The notes under the pieces were generated by a model. That model did not search any database, was not told the DNA's origin, and was given only the letters and a program-made list of their open reading frames with translations. 64,000 nt of DNA from Allofrancisella inopinata (GTDB lineage Bacteria > Pseudomonadota > Gammaproteobacteria > Francisellales > Francisellaceae), in NCBI RefSeq assembly GCF_012222965.1, contig NZ_CP038241.1, forward strand, positions 62,001 to 126,000. Direction: 5' to 3'. Below, one piece after another: positions 19,231 to 29,208 of this stretch (positions are counted from its first letter, which is position 1; each line of letters starts with the position of its first letter). The translations under genes were made by a program, and so were the position numbers.

Positions 19231-20133
19231 TTAATAAATTTTTTCTTCCCCGTTTGGTCTGGTTTTATAACGCCTATGTTGCCACAAGTATTGTTCTGGA
19301 TGCTTTCTTATAGCTTCTTCTAAAAACTTGTTCGTCATTGTGGCGTCTTTGTAAGCATTTCCTGTGAAATTAAGAGGCTCGCCCGCAACTATCGTATATC
19401 CTGATAAGTCATTTTTTCTTATGTAGTATGCAGGAATTACAATAGCTCCAGTTTTCTCAGCTAGCCAAGGAGTAATTGTAAGAGTAGCGCATAGTTTACC
19501 AAAAAACGGTGCAAACACTATATGTTCCCTAAAATCTTGGTCTGGAGCGTACCATAGTGAAACTTTTCTTTTTAAACTTTTAATCACAGAGACAATATTT
19601 TTTCTTTGGAAACATTCTTGAACATATTTTTTCCTTGCTGATGTAATAACATATTCCATTAAGGGGTTTTTATGTATTTGATACATCACTGTAAAAGGCT
19701 CGTAAGTTTGGCCAATATATCTGCCGATTATCTCTAAACAATGGAAATGAAAACCAAGGACAATCACAACCTTATTCTTATCAAAATGTATTTTTTCAAA
19801 TAAAGAGGCATCAATAATTTCAAACTTTATTTTTTTAAACTTTTTATCAGACATAAACCAAGCTATTAAGCTTTCAAATCCAGCCATGCAAGCTGATTTA
19901 TAACTATCATTAGCAAGCTTTTTTATCTCTTTATCTGATTTTTCTGGAAATGCTATTTTAAGGTTTATAATAGCTATTTGTTGTCTTTTTTTAGCTAGTG
20001 GTTTTGCCAAAAAACCTACGCCAACAGCTAAGTGCATTAAAGCTTTGTAAGGTAAGATATTTACAATAACTTTAGAAAACCCTATTATAATCCACAGCCC
20101 CCAGTATTTAGGGGTAAGTAAAGATTTATTCAT
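19231..20133 (-). CDS. Lipid A late acyltransferase, LpxL/LpxM family, copy B
   Basis: 300 residues, paralogue of the gene just downstream. It keeps the HX4E motif (HFHCLEIIGR) and the LWYAPDQDF block, and has a similar N-terminal membrane anchor. The start is 4 bp after the yidC stop, so it should be read from the yidC message. The 65-bp gap between the two acyltransferase genes holds nothing obvious. I cannot assign LpxL versus LpxM roles from sequence. Confidence 0.92.
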   Translation of the reverse strand: MNKSLLTPKYWGLWIIIGFSKVIVNILPYKALMHLAVGVGFLAKPLAKKRQQIAIINLKIAFPEKSDKEIKKLANDSYKSACMAGFESLIAWFMSDKKFKKIKFEIIDASLFEKIHFDKNKVVIVLGFHFHCLEIIGRYIGQTYEPFTVMYQIHKNPLMEYVITSARKKYVQECFQRKNIVSVIKSLKRKVSLWYAPDQDFREHIVFAPFFGKLCATLTITPWLAEKTGAIVIPAYYIRKNDLSGYTIVAGEPLNFTGNAYKDATMTNKFLEEAIRKHPEQYLWQHRRYKTRPNGEEKIY

Positions 20134-20137
20134 TTTT

Positions 20138-21799
20138 TTATCTTTTATGCGTTGCTTGATAACGTCTTGTGATAACCCATTGTTGCAAAATACTAATTAA
20201 ATTGTTTGTTAACCAGTATAGTACCAATCCAGATGGGAATGCTGCAAATAAAAAAGTAAATATCACTGGTAAAAACATCATTATTTTAGCTTGCATAGGG
20301 TCTGCTGGAGCAGGAGATAGTTTTTGTTGCAAGAACATTGACAGACCCATTAAAATTGGTAATACAAAATAAGGGTCTTTTGTAGACAGGTCATGTATCC
20401 ATAATATAAAAGGAGCTTGCCTTAATTCTACGGACTCTAATAACACCCAGTATAAAGCAATAAAGATAGGAACCTGTATAAGCATAGGTAAGCAACCACT
20501 TAAAGGGTTTACTTTTTCCTCTTTGTATAGTTCCATCATTTTTTTGCCTAGCTTTTGACGGTCGTCTTTGTACATTTCTTGAAGACGCTTAACTCTAGGT
20601 TGAAGCATCCTCATTTTTGCCATAGAACGATAGCTTTTTGCAGAAAGCGGATAAAATATGGCCTTAATAAGTATGGTAACTAAGATAATTGCTAATCCCC
20701 AATTGCCCACAAAAGAATGGATATGAAACATTACCCAAAATATTATTTCTGAGAAAAAGGATAGCATTCCATAATCAAGAGTTTTCTCTAAGTTGGGAGC
20801 TAAATTTACTAAGTTATCCTTTATGATAGGACCAGTATAGAGGATAGATGATATATTCCGCGTTTGGTTTGGCTGCATTGTTACAGTAGTATATTCGCCA
20901 GCTTCGAAAACATTTTGATTAATGTTTTTGTAGTATATTATCGAATTTTGAGATTGTGGAATCCACACGCTTACAAAGTAATGTTGTAATAGTCCAACCC
21001 AGCCTTGTCCAACGTTATTTACTAAAGTTGGTTTACCATTAGATTTTGCAATATCTTTAAAAGTTTCTTTTTTAAACTTATCTTGAGAAGTTGAGTAAGC
21101 TACCCCTGTAAAAGTATAGCTATGAGCATTTAGTAAACTAAAGCTATCCCCAGAAGGGTCAAAATCTCTAACTAAGGAGTTATCTGCTATTACATTAACA
21201 GTTTTAGAAGATGTATTTGTGATACTTTGGTCGATAGAAATATTGTATTTGTCATCATCAAAAGTATAGGTTCTAGTTATCTCTAAACCATCAATTTTAG
21301 CAAAAAGGGTAAGAATCTGTTTATCACCTTCCTTCTTAACTCCCTTACTTTCGAAGTTTATTGATAATGGATTTTTATCAACTACAATTGTACTTTTAGC
21401 TATATACTCAGAACCTTTCTGTTCAGTAAGTAAGCTCATTGGAGTTTTATCCTCTAAGCTTATAGAGTAGTCTTTAAGTGAAGCTGAGATTATTGCACCA
21501 TTAAGTAGGCTAACCTTTAGGTCTTTAAAGACTTTTGTGTTTATAGTAACGCTCTTAGCATCATCGTATTCTGAAAAATTAGTTTTTGTAGATAAGGCAT
21601 TTTTTATGCTAGCTTGAGAAGTATTGCTATTTATTGACTCTGCAGTCGTTTCAGCATAGTGATTAGTTTTTGTTTCAACTGCACTTATTTGTGAGCTATC
21701 ATCTTTTGGTGGGAAAGTTTGCTCCCATTTACCCATCAGTGAAACAAACATTATTGCTATCGTAACTAATAACAGTATTCTTATATGATTAGATTTCAT
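20138..21799 (-). CDS. yidC: Membrane protein insertase YidC
   Basis: Inserts and folds inner-membrane proteins alone or with SecYEG. The 553-residue protein has an N-terminal membrane anchor, a large periplasmic beta domain (about 60-330) as in Gram-negative YidC, and the conserved C-terminal five-helix core with [16 protein letters not shown] and the basic loop AKMRMLQPR. Overlaps the yidD stop by 4 bp, giving tight coupling. Confidence 0.97.
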   Translation of the reverse strand: MKSNHIRILLLVTIAIMFVSLMGKWEQTFPPKDDSSQISAVETKTNHYAETTAESINSNTSQASIKNALSTKTNFSEYDDAKSVTINTKVFKDLKVSLLNGAIISASLKDYSISLEDKTPMSLLTEQKGSEYIAKSTIVVDKNPLSINFESKGVKKEGDKQILTLFAKIDGLEITRTYTFDDDKYNISIDQSITNTSSKTVNVIADNSLVRDFDPSGDSFSLLNAHSYTFTGVAYSTSQDKFKKETFKDIAKSNGKPTLVNNVGQGWVGLLQHYFVSVWIPQSQNSIIYYKNINQNVFEAGEYTTVTMQPNQTRNISSILYTGPIIKDNLVNLAPNLEKTLDYGMLSFFSEIIFWVMFHIHSFVGNWGLAIILVTILIKAIFYPLSAKSYRSMAKMRMLQPRVKRLQEMYKDDRQKLGKKMMELYKEEKVNPLSGCLPMLIQVPIFIALYWVLLESVELRQAPFILWIHDLSTKDPYFVLPILMGLSMFLQQKLSPAPADPMQAKIMMFLPVIFTFLFAAFPSGLVLYWLTNNLISILQQWVITRRYQATHKR

Positions 21800-22077
21800 T
21801 TTGATTTTAAACCTTCTATTTTGCTAGGAACTGGATCGAAGTACTCTCTTTTAGATAGTGGATGACATCTAGCAAGTCTACAAATACTTAAATACAATCC
21901 TTTTAGTATACCATGAGTTTCTAAAGCTTCTAGAGCATATTGTGAGCAGGTAGGATAGTATCGACATCTAGCAGGAATCAATGGGCTAATAAAATAGCGA
22001 TACAACTTTATAAAAGTTATAAAGGGAGCTTTAGCTATTTTTCTAAAAATTGATGAAATTTTTCTATAGACCGCCAC
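21796..22077 (-). CDS. yidD: Membrane protein insertion efficiency factor YidD
   Basis: 93-residue small membrane-associated protein that aids YidC-dependent insertion. It has the family motif [19 protein letters not shown] followed by [12 protein letters not shown] and RCHP. It overlaps the end of rnpA by about 43 bp and the start of yidC by 4 bp, the usual compressed rpmH-rnpA-yidD-yidC arrangement. Confidence 0.93.
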   Translation of the reverse strand: MAVYRKISSIFRKIAKAPFITFIKLYRYFISPLIPARCRYYPTCSQYALEALETHGILKGLYLSICRLARCHPLSKREYFDPVPSKIEGLKSK

Positions 22078-22382
22078 AAATCTTCCTTAGTAGCTTCTGA
22101 TGCTTGTTTTTTGCCTAACACAATCAAGCTTTTGTTATCAAGAAGTCCCTTGTGTTGACGAAAGTACTCTTTAATAAGCCGCCTACAGAGGTTTCTTTTA
22201 GTGGCTTTTTTGATATTTTTTTTAGCCAGTATCACACATAAGCCAGGCTCATTAGAATTACGTTCACTTATTAAAAACGTAAAGTGTAAAGAGTGTAACT
22301 TTGTTTGTACTCTATCAAAAGCTTGCTTGATCTCATTTTTATTAAGTATATTTTGCTTTGATAAACAAAACTTATGCTGCAA
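22035..22382 (-). CDS. rnpA: Ribonuclease P protein component
   Basis: Protein cofactor of RNase P for tRNA 5' maturation. The conserved basic helix [18 protein letters not shown] contains the RNR-type signature. The start is uncertain: the frame is open back to a GTG at 22430, inside rpmH, but that codon has no ribosome site. The TTG at 22382 follows an AAGGTAGAG stretch, gives 115 residues and overlaps only the last 11 bp of rpmH, so I prefer it. The longer choice would overlap rpmH by 59 bp. Confidence 0.88.
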   Translation of the reverse strand: MQHKFCLSKQNILNKNEIKQAFDRVQTKLHSLHFTFLISERNSNEPGLCVILAKKNIKKATKRNLCRRLIKEYFRQHKGLLDNKSLIVLGKKQASEATKEDLWRSIEKFHQFLEK

Positions 22383-22506
22383 GCTTAGCTCTACCTTTAG
22401 CTCTTCTGTTATTAATAGCTTTTCTACCACTTAGAGTTTTCATACGAGCACGAAAGCCATGAGTTCTTTTTCTTTTTAGGTTTGAAGGTTGGAACGTTCT
22501 TTTCAT
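22372..22506 (-). CDS. rpmH: 50S ribosomal protein L34
   Basis: A 44-codon gene. It translates as [18 protein letters not shown], then [17 protein letters not shown] and a basic tail, which is canonical L34. An AGAGGA ribosome site precedes the ATG at 22506. It is first in the rpmH-rnpA-yidD-yidC run and has a good promoter upstream. No dnaA gene or origin-like repeats lie on its other side; an aromatic permease gene is there instead. Confidence 0.97.
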   Translation of the reverse strand: MKRTFQPSNLKRKRTHGFRARMKTLSGRKAINNRRAKGRAKLAA

Positions 22507-22567
22507 TTTAATATCCTCTTTATAATTTTAAAATTTATTCTTGACATATCATAGAAATAGTTTCGAC

Positions 22568-22596
22568 ATTGTATAGAAAAAGACATGTTTAGTCAA
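22568..22596 (-). promoter_or_regulatory. Sigma-70-type promoter for rpmH
   Basis: On the minus strand, TTGACT (22596-22591), a 17-bp spacer and TACAAT (22573-22568) lie about 62 bp before the rpmH ATG. Both boxes match consensus at five of six positions with ideal spacing. Confidence 0.75.
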
Positions 22597-22605
22597 TTAC
22601 TAAGT

Positions 22606-23817
22606 TTATGTAGTTGGTAAGGTAGGTAGCAAATCTAGAGAGCTTAGAATTTGTAAAGTTATTATCAAAATAGCAATTGCGATAATTATACTAGTTATTA
22701 TCGAGGTATAAAACATAGTTTTACGTTTTTTATAGTTAATGACCCATAACATTGCTACAGGTAGAGCTACTTGGAGTATAGCTACAAAAATACTAGCGTA
22801 ACCTAAAGCTGCTTTGAAACCTTCAGGGTAGGCAATAGCATATATATAAGCTGGTAGAAAAGTAATAATAAAAGCCAATATCTTATGGTTATGTGAATTT
22901 GCAGAAAGTTTATAAGTACTACGACTAAAGTCAAAAAGTCCAAGGGCAACGCCAAGAAAAGAAGTGGCTAAAGCAAAAAAACCGAATAAAAAAGAGATTG
23001 ATGCTATATAGCCTGAATGATTACTAAAATGACTTATTATTATAGAGGTTATTTCCCCTGCTTGTTTTCCTAATATACCATCTGCTGTTTCAACAGGTAT
23101 AGAGCCAAGAGTAGCAAATATCCATAGTAGATAGACTACTAAAGGTACTGTGCTTCCTAGTATAATAGCTTGGCGTAAAGCTTTTTTATCAGATTTTACA
23201 TATGTCCTAAGTGTTGGGATTATGTGATGAAAACCAAAAGAAGTTAGTAAAATAGGAAAACAAGCCCATATAAAGTTAGGGTTTTTTATCGAGTATCCTA
23301 ATTGTTCCGTAGAAATGTGCGGTAATAAAACTATCACTAGTAGGAAAAAAGCTAAAAGTTTGCCGGTAAGCATTATTTTGTTTACATGATCTACTATTCT
23401 AGTGCTTTTATAAATAAATAGTCCAAGAACTAAAATAAATATTATGCTGGTAGTTTTCTCTTGCAAGATGATACCAATACTTGATAGTGAAGCAGTTATT
23501 AATAGGCCTCCACCCACAGTGTAGGCAGCAACTAATGAATATAATAAAAGTATATAGCAAACCCATACTATACACACTCCTACAGGTCCAAGAGTTTGCT
23601 GTGTCATTTCTATAAAATTTGCACCTTCTTTCATCTTTAAGTTAACTTCTGCTAAAACTATAGCGGTAAAAGTCATTAAAGCCCAGATAGAGATTATTAG
23701 TATAGAACCTATAAAAAAGCCACAACTTGCAACAGTTGTTGGAATTGCTAACATACCAGCGCCAATACAAGTGCCAGAGATGATCATGGCGGCACCAAAT
23801 TTTCTAGATAAAATCAT
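22606..23817 (-). CDS. Aromatic amino acid permease, HAAAP family (second copy)
   Basis: 403 residues with about eleven membrane segments and the N-terminal hallmark GTCIGAGMLAIPTTVASCGF. It is a diverged paralogue of the protein at 1977-3164. It probably imports tyrosine or tryptophan across the inner membrane, substrate unproven. The gene reads toward rpmH, whose promoter begins 10 bp after its stop, and it is divergent from rsmG across a 179-bp spacer. Confidence 0.85.
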   Translation of the reverse strand: MILSRKFGAAMIISGTCIGAGMLAIPTTVASCGFFIGSILIISIWALMTFTAIVLAEVNLKMKEGANFIEMTQQTLGPVGVCIVWVCYILLLYSLVAAYTVGGGLLITASLSSIGIILQEKTTSIIFILVLGLFIYKSTRIVDHVNKIMLTGKLLAFFLLVIVLLPHISTEQLGYSIKNPNFIWACFPILLTSFGFHHIIPTLRTYVKSDKKALRQAIILGSTVPLVVYLLWIFATLGSIPVETADGILGKQAGEITSIIISHFSNHSGYIASISFLFGFFALATSFLGVALGLFDFSRSTYKLSANSHNHKILAFIITFLPAYIYAIAYPEGFKAALGYASIFVAILQVALPVAMLWVINYKKRKTMFYTSIITSIIIAIAILIITLQILSSLDLLPTLPTT

Positions 23818-23996
23818 ATTTAAATCTTTAATTAGTCATTAGGGATTATAAGGTTATTTAGTGCATCGCTTTAGCTTATAAAATTCACAGTAAGCCTATG
23901 TTTTGCTTGTAATATCTTACACTCGCTAACTATATTTGTTAAAAAAGCTTATAATATAGTCATTATAACGTATCTAAAAACTTTATTTCCATAAAA

Positions 23997-24605
23997 ATGA
24001 CGGTAGACGATAAAATTCAACAAGCTCTAATAGAGTTAAACCTTAGTGCTAATGATAAACAAATTAATCTTTGGATTGAATATCTTAAGCTGCTTGAAAA
24101 GTGGAATAAAGTATACAATATGACCGCTATAAAAAATTTTGATGACATGCTCGAAAAACACTTATTTGATAGCTTATCCGTAGCTAAATATATAAAAGGC
24201 TCGACAACTGTAGATGTCGGTACAGGAGGTGGTTTGCCAGGAGCGGTTTTGGCAATTTTATACCCAGAGCATAAATTCACTTTAGTAGACAGCGTTGGTA
24301 AAAAAATCATGTTTTTAAGGAATGCAAAAAAAGCTTTAGGATTAGCAAATATAGAACCAATAAATACCAGAATTGAAGATTTAACAGGTATATTTGATAA
24401 TATTATTTCTAGAGCTTTTAGTGATGTTAAGAGTTTTTATGAACTATGTAAGCATTTCTTAACTAATGATAACCAAATGTTAGCTATGAAAGGAGCTGAT
24501 TGTGAAGAGCAAAGTCTGCTTAAACTTCCACTTAAAGTGTCAAAACATGAAATAAAAGTACCTTTTCTAGATGCGAAAAGAAATTTAATTGTTATGAGAA
24601 AATAA
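23997..24605 (+). CDS. rsmG: 16S rRNA (guanine-527-N7) methyltransferase RsmG
   Basis: SAM-dependent methyltransferase modifying G527 of 16S rRNA; its loss gives low-level streptomycin resistance in several species. The 202-residue protein has WNKVYNMTAI near the N-terminus and the SAM motif VDVGTGGGLPGAVLAI. It is usually beside mnmG, which is absent here. The next gene starts 3 bp after the stop codon. Confidence 0.95.
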   Translation: MTVDDKIQQALIELNLSANDKQINLWIEYLKLLEKWNKVYNMTAIKNFDDMLEKHLFDSLSVAKYIKGSTTVDVGTGGGLPGAVLAILYPEHKFTLVDSVGKKIMFLRNAKKALGLANIEPINTRIEDLTGIFDNIISRAFSDVKSFYELCKHFLTNDNQMLAMKGADCEEQSLLKLPLKVSKHEIKVPFLDAKRNLIVMRK

Positions 24606-24608
24606 ATT

Positions 24609-25280
24609 ATGCTCGACAAAGAATTTATCAAAAAGTCTTATGAAAAAATTCTATCTCAACTTAATGGCAAAGCTAAGCTTTTAGCAGTAAGTAAATATCA
24701 ATCTATTGAAAAAATAAAGTTTTTAAACTCTCTTGGACAAGCTGATTTTGGTGAGAACTACATTCAAGAGCTAGAACAAAAAGCTTTGGAGCTACCAAAT
24801 TTGATTTGGCATTTTATAGGATCGCTACAATCAAAGAAGATAAAAAAGATAGTAAAATATGCAAACATTATCCAAAGTGCTGAGAAAATAGAGCATCTTG
24901 AGAAGATAAGTTTAAATGCAGTTGAACAAAATAAGCAAATAAAAATATTTTTACAAATAAATATCGATAATGACCCAAACAAAGCTGGCTTTAGCTCAAG
25001 TCAAAGTGACAAGGTTTTAGATTGTATAAATTATTCTAAAAACCTAAAAAATATTAAGGTAGTAGGTTTAATGTGTATGTCAGCTAAATATACGGATCCC
25101 AAACAAAGCTTTGCTAAAATGCAACTGCTTTTTGATAAGATAAACTCACACTTACCCACTGAGGTTAAATTATCTGAACTATCAATGGGAATGAGCGCTG
25201 ACTACGATATAGCATTAGCATATGGCAGTACAGAGGTTAGAATTGGAAGCTCTTTATTTGGAGATAGAGCCAAGGGTTGA
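24609..25280 (+). CDS. YggS-family pyridoxal phosphate homeostasis protein
   Basis: 223 residues of the alanine-racemase-like fold-type III family that binds PLP and buffers its pool, with no known catalytic activity. Visible features are AVSKYQS, where Lys forms the PLP Schiff base, DFGENYIQEL, WHFIGSLQ and SMGMSADYDIA with GSTEVRIGSSLFG near the end. Its 3' end overlaps the convergent LysR gene by 27 bp. Confidence 0.94.
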   Translation: MLDKEFIKKSYEKILSQLNGKAKLLAVSKYQSIEKIKFLNSLGQADFGENYIQELEQKALELPNLIWHFIGSLQSKKIKKIVKYANIIQSAEKIEHLEKISLNAVEQNKQIKIFLQINIDNDPNKAGFSSSQSDKVLDCINYSKNLKNIKVVGLMCMSAKYTDPKQSFAKMQLLFDKINSHLPTEVKLSELSMGMSADYDIALAYGSTEVRIGSSLFGDRAKG

Positions 25281-26171
25281 ATCAAATTCTTTAAAGTTAG
25301 CTAGTGCAATAGTAACGAACTCTTTTATTTTAGGCTGAACAAACTTTTCTTTTTGGTAATACATATATATTTTTTCTTCACTGGTAAAAGCTTCTGGTAA
25401 AAGTTCTACCAGGTTTCCGTTTTCAATATCTTCTTTAACTATATATTCATGGAACTGTGCGATACCTAAACTTTGTAAAACACATTTTTTGATAAAGTCT
25501 ATATTGTTTGACGATAAGTTAGATACTGTTTTGTCAAAGTTTACTTTTTGTTTCAGGGCTACTATGGGTGAAGTTCTTTCTTTATGCGGTATATAGTCAT
25601 AACTGAAAATGTCTTCAATCTTTTGAGGTTTGCCGTTTTCCTTTATGTATTTTGGGCTGGCACATAAAACATATCTTGTAGTAGCAATTTTCCTGGCAAC
25701 TATATCTTCAGGAGGTTGCCAGTTTACTCCAAATACTATGTCAACTGTTTCATCTTTAAGGCTAGGCAGCCTTTCCTCAATATCTACTTGTATATTAACG
25801 CTAGGAAACTTTTTAGTATAAATATTTAATATAGGAAGTAAGTGATTTGCAAAAAATGGATTACAACTTATACGTAGCGTTCCAGAGGGTTTCTTATGAA
25901 AAGATTTTATAGTTTCCTTTATGTTTTCTACTTTGTCATGCAATTCTACACAATGCCTGTATAGCAACTTCCCCTCATGAGTTAAAGATATTGCTCTTGT
26001 GGTTCTATTGATTAAGGTTACTTTTAGTTGGTTTTCTAAAGTTTTTATTGAGTGGCTAACGGCCGCTTTTGAGACTCCTAAAACCTTTGCAGTATTAGTG
26101 AAACTGCCATATTGTATAAGCTTATAAAATAATTCAAGGTGTGGTAGAGAGAAATCCTTATTTTTTACCAT
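25254..26171 (-). CDS. LysR-family transcriptional regulator
   Basis: 305 residues. An N-terminal winged helix-turn-helix (about 8-65, with FTNTAKVLGVSKAAVSHSIK) is followed by a periplasmic-binding-like effector domain. It is divergent from the MFS gene at 26275, and the 103-bp spacer carries two perfect palindromes, the classic arrangement in which the regulator controls its neighbour and itself. The inducing ligand is unknown. Confidence 0.93.
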   Translation of the reverse strand: MVKNKDFSLPHLELFYKLIQYGSFTNTAKVLGVSKAAVSHSIKTLENQLKVTLINRTTRAISLTHEGKLLYRHCVELHDKVENIKETIKSFHKKPSGTLRISCNPFFANHLLPILNIYTKKFPSVNIQVDIEERLPSLKDETVDIVFGVNWQPPEDIVARKIATTRYVLCASPKYIKENGKPQKIEDIFSYDYIPHKERTSPIVALKQKVNFDKTVSNLSSNNIDFIKKCVLQSLGIAQFHEYIVKEDIENGNLVELLPEAFTSEEKIYMYYQKEKFVQPKIKEFVTIALANFKEFDSTLGSISK

Positions 26172-26184
26172 TGTAAAGTTTTCC

Positions 26185-26246
26185 TTAACTAGAGTTAACT
26201 TTTTTTATATTGTAAAATATTTTTTTTGGTTTACCATAACAAACCA
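26185..26246. promoter_or_regulatory. Two palindromes in the LysR/MFS divergent spacer
   Basis: TTAAC-taga-GTTAA at 26185-26198, and TGGTTT-N8-AAACCA at 26227-26246. Both are perfect in the arms. They are candidate binding sites for the divergent LysR protein, one near each promoter. Neither is an exact T-N11-A LysR box, so this is positional inference. Confidence 0.45.
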
Positions 26247-26274
26247 TATGAAAACAATAAAAAAGTGAAAACTA

Positions 26275-27441
26275 ATGAAACAGTATAAAATTATAGTTTT
26301 GCTGAGTTATATAAGTATAGCTAGTGCTTCTGCAGTTATCATAAATCCAGCTTTGCCTCATATTTCTAAAGAGCTTGGATTAGCTACTGGACAAGTTGAA
26401 TGGTTAGTTAGTATATTTCTAGTTGGGTATGTTATAGGACAAATTATTTATGGACCAATAGCAAATAGATATGGCGAAGTCAAAGCTCTAAGGTTCGGCT
26501 TAGTTTTGAATTTGCTAGGGATATTACTTTGCTTGGCAGGAGGTTATGTCTTTTCAATGAAAGTATTACTAATTGGCCGATTTATAACAGCTCTTGGTTC
26601 ATCAGCTGGTTTAGTATGTACTTTTATCATATTAAACAACTCAGTTGAGCCAGCAAAAGCAAGATTAGCGCTATCATACGCAACCATATCCTTTGCTCTG
26701 GCTTTGAGTTTAGCTATATTGATAGGTGGTTTGGTCGATAGTTACCTACATTGGAGAGATTGCTTTTTTGTCTTACTGGTACATGGTTTGATTATGTTTG
26801 GGTTAAGCTTTATGTATACAGATAGTGAAATACAGAGAAAAGCATTGAATATAAACAATATTCTTAGAGGATATATAAATGCCTTATGTAATTTCAAACT
26901 AATAGCATTTTCGTTGGTTATTGGAGTGATGTCTGTATTTAGCTATTGTTACTCAGCCGCAGGTCCTTTTATTACGCATGATTTATTTGGATTTAGTAGT
27001 GCTGAATATGGGGTTTGGAATTCATTAACCATGGTTGGTATTATAGGTGGATCTATAGCTGTGGCAAGGGTTATTAATAAATACAATGATTTGGCTATAT
27101 TGGGTGTGGCTTTGGTTGCTATGGCTGGTTTTCTAGGATTTTTAAGTTTTATGTATTTAGAAAATTTACTAACACCAGTTATATTTTTTGTGATAGCAAC
27201 ACTTATGTATTTTACCTGTAGTTTTATTTATCCTACAGCATCACATATAGCGTCAAATGCTCTTAAAGATAAAGCAAATGCATCAGGTGCTATGAATTTT
27301 GTTAATATGGGCACAGCTGTAATAGCTGTATCTGTAATGGGTTATTTACCTTTTGACTATATCTGGAAATTTGTATTAACATGTGTAGTTTTGCCAATAG
27401 TATGTTTATTTTTACTTTCATTGGTAAAACTCAAAGACTAA
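26275..27441 (+). CDS. MFS transporter, Bcr/CflA-like drug exporter
   Basis: 388 residues, about twelve membrane segments. PALPHISKELGLATGQVEW and GPIANRYGEVKALRFG (motif A region) are typical of the DHA1 drug:proton antiporter group that includes Bcr/CflA and AraJ-like proteins. The divergent LysR gene is its probable regulator. Substrate unknown. A related transporter lies at 58710-59894. Confidence 0.85.
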   Translation: MKQYKIIVLLSYISIASASAVIINPALPHISKELGLATGQVEWLVSIFLVGYVIGQIIYGPIANRYGEVKALRFGLVLNLLGILLCLAGGYVFSMKVLLIGRFITALGSSAGLVCTFIILNNSVEPAKARLALSYATISFALALSLAILIGGLVDSYLHWRDCFFVLLVHGLIMFGLSFMYTDSEIQRKALNINNILRGYINALCNFKLIAFSLVIGVMSVFSYCYSAAGPFITHDLFGFSSAEYGVWNSLTMVGIIGGSIAVARVINKYNDLAILGVALVAMAGFLGFLSFMYLENLLTPVIFFVIATLMYFTCSFIYPTASHIASNALKDKANASGAMNFVNMGTAVIAVSVMGYLPFDYIWKFVLTCVVLPIVCLFLLSLVKLKD

Positions 27442-27553
27442 TTACATGTAGTTTTTTATTTTAGATAAATAATTATTGTTTTATATACCCTAGCTATCAA
27501 AAACTTTATATAGTAGAATTTTCCCCATAGTTAAGTTGCTTTTGTATCTATTT

Positions 27554-28150
27554 ATGACTTCTTTAGAAAAAATAAATAATTATTTTGAAAATAGTATTCA
27601 AGCAAAAATAGAAACAGCTAATATTTTGCCACCAGCAATTGCTCAAGCAGCAAAAGCTATGGTTTCATGTTTGGAAAATGGTGGCAAGATACTTGTTTGT
27701 GGTAATGGTGGCTCAGCCTCTATAGCTCAACATTTTTCATCTAAATTATTAAGTCATTTTGAGCTGGAAAGACCACCTTTACCAGTGATTGCTTTGACTG
27801 CAGATAGTTCAACTATTACAGCTATTGGAAGCACTTATGGTTTTGACGAAATTTTCTCGAAACAAATTGCTGCCTTAGGTGATGAGGGAGATATTTTGCT
27901 GACTATTTCGGTAGGTGGTAGTTCAGCAAATATTTTAAAGGCTATAGAAGAAGCACATGATTTAGATATGCAAGTAATAGCATTAACAGGTTCAAATGGT
28001 GGAATACTACAAGGTGTTTATGACTTGCATGATATTGAACTGAGAGTTCCTTCTGAAAATATAGCAAACATTCATGAAAGCCACCTTCTTATAATACATT
28101 GCTTATGTGATGTTATTGACCAAAGACTTTTTGCTGGTTTAGAAGATTAG
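27554..28150 (+). CDS. diaA: SIS-domain protein DiaA (phosphoheptose isomerase-like)
   Basis: 198 residues from ATG 27554 (MTSLEKINNYF); an upstream TTG at 27536 is less likely. The SIS fold has GGKILVCGNGGSASIAQHF and ISVGGSSANILKAI. The N-terminal SIQAKIETANILPPAI pattern and the overall layout match E. coli DiaA, which binds DnaA and times replication initiation, better than GmhA. The two are close relatives, so annotation as phosphoheptose isomerase cannot be excluded. bamE starts 3 bp later. Confidence 0.78.
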   Translation: MTSLEKINNYFENSIQAKIETANILPPAIAQAAKAMVSCLENGGKILVCGNGGSASIAQHFSSKLLSHFELERPPLPVIALTADSSTITAIGSTYGFDEIFSKQIAALGDEGDILLTISVGGSSANILKAIEEAHDLDMQVIALTGSNGGILQGVYDLHDIELRVPSENIANIHESHLLIIHCLCDVIDQRLFAGLED

Positions 28151-28153
28151 AAG

Positions 28154-28507
28154 ATGTATTATAAAATATATGTAATAGTTATTTTGTTGCTATCTACTAT
28201 GCTAGGAGGATGTGGCATAATAACACCGTATACAGCGCCAGTACCGCAAGGAAAGGTGATTAAAGATAAAAAGCTTTTTGAAATCAAACCGAATATGACC
28301 AAAGCTGAAGTCAAATACATATTAGGCTCTCCAGATATTATAGATACTTTTAACCCAAATCAGTTTATATACGTTAATACGTATAAGGCACATATGCAAG
28401 ACGAAAACTTTGATGAATCTAGACTTATACTAACTTTTGATAATCAGGACAAACTAGTAGGGATATCTGGGAACTATGCTCCACCAACTAAGGATCCTGT
28501 GTTCTAA
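28154..28507 (+). CDS. bamE: Outer-membrane assembly lipoprotein BamE (SmpA/OmlA)
   Basis: 117-residue lipoprotein with a lipobox ending LGGC around residue 20 after a hydrophobic signal. It is followed by PYTAPVPQGKVI and the BamE core KPNMTKAEVKYILGSPDIID, then an FDNQDKLV strand. It is part of the BAM complex that inserts beta-barrel proteins into the outer membrane. Start ATG 28154 lies 3 bp after the diaA stop. Confidence 0.92.
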   Translation: MYYKIYVIVILLLSTMLGGCGIITPYTAPVPQGKVIKDKKLFEIKPNMTKAEVKYILGSPDIIDTFNPNQFIYVNTYKAHMQDENFDESRLILTFDNQDKLVGISGNYAPPTKDPVF

Positions 28508-28688
28508 AGACCGTTGTTTATTTTACTATTAAGAAAGCAAAAGTGGGTAGCTAAAAAAAACTAATAGTCGTCACCTAGTCTTTAGTGAGAGCTTTAGTAA
28601 AACCAAAATCCATATTTTAATGTATATGTATGTTACATAGCAAATGAAATTGTTAAAGAATAAGATTTGATTTTATGGTTATTAGTAA

Positions 28689-28961
28689 TTAAGCAGCTGT
28701 AGCGAGAGCTTTAATTTTAACACTTAGACGAGATTTGTGTCTAGCAGCCTTATTTTTGTGAATTAAGCCTTTTGTAGCATATTTATCTAGAAGAGGAACA
28801 GCTTTTGCAAAGTTTTCTTTTGCAGCTTCAACATCACCTTTTTCTATAGCATAAGCAGTTTTCTTTAAAAAAGTTCTCATTACTGAACGACGAGCAACAT
28901 TGTGTTTGCGGTTGTTTTCAGCTTGTACAATTCTTTTTTTTGCTTGTTTTGAATTAGCCAA
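28689..28961 (-). CDS. rpsT: 30S ribosomal protein S20 (TTG start)
   Basis: 90 residues starting [14 protein letters not shown] after the initiator, a canonical S20. The initiation codon is TTG (28961-28959) with a GGAG ribosome site 8 bp upstream. E. coli rpsT also starts with UUG, and there the weak codon is needed for translational autoregulation, so conservation here is meaningful. Confidence 0.97.
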   Translation of the reverse strand: MANSKQAKKRIVQAENNRKHNVARRSVMRTFLKKTAYAIEKGDVEAAKENFAKAVPLLDKYATKGLIHKNKAARHKSRLSVKIKALATAA

Positions 28962-29208
28962 CTTTATTTCTCCAATTAATTTTTAATTTTAAACTTCATA
29001 TAATTTGGTTTCTCCTAAGGGGACGCGAAGAAACATCAATGTATAATCTAATAGCTAAAGTATTTTGCATATATTATTTTTTTTTGTCAATAAAAATTAA
29101 AAGATTATTCTCCAGATAAGGTATTTTTTTACAACTTGAGCTTGTTGATATGATTTTTCTAGGCTTTATGACAAATATGGAGTTTTACATATTTAATAAT
29201 TATTATGC

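Noticed and set aside
22507..22605. Replication origin next to rpmH
   Set aside because: The rpmH-rnpA-yidD-yidC block often lies beside dnaA and oriC, but here no dnaA gene and no cluster of DnaA boxes (TTATCCACA) is present.
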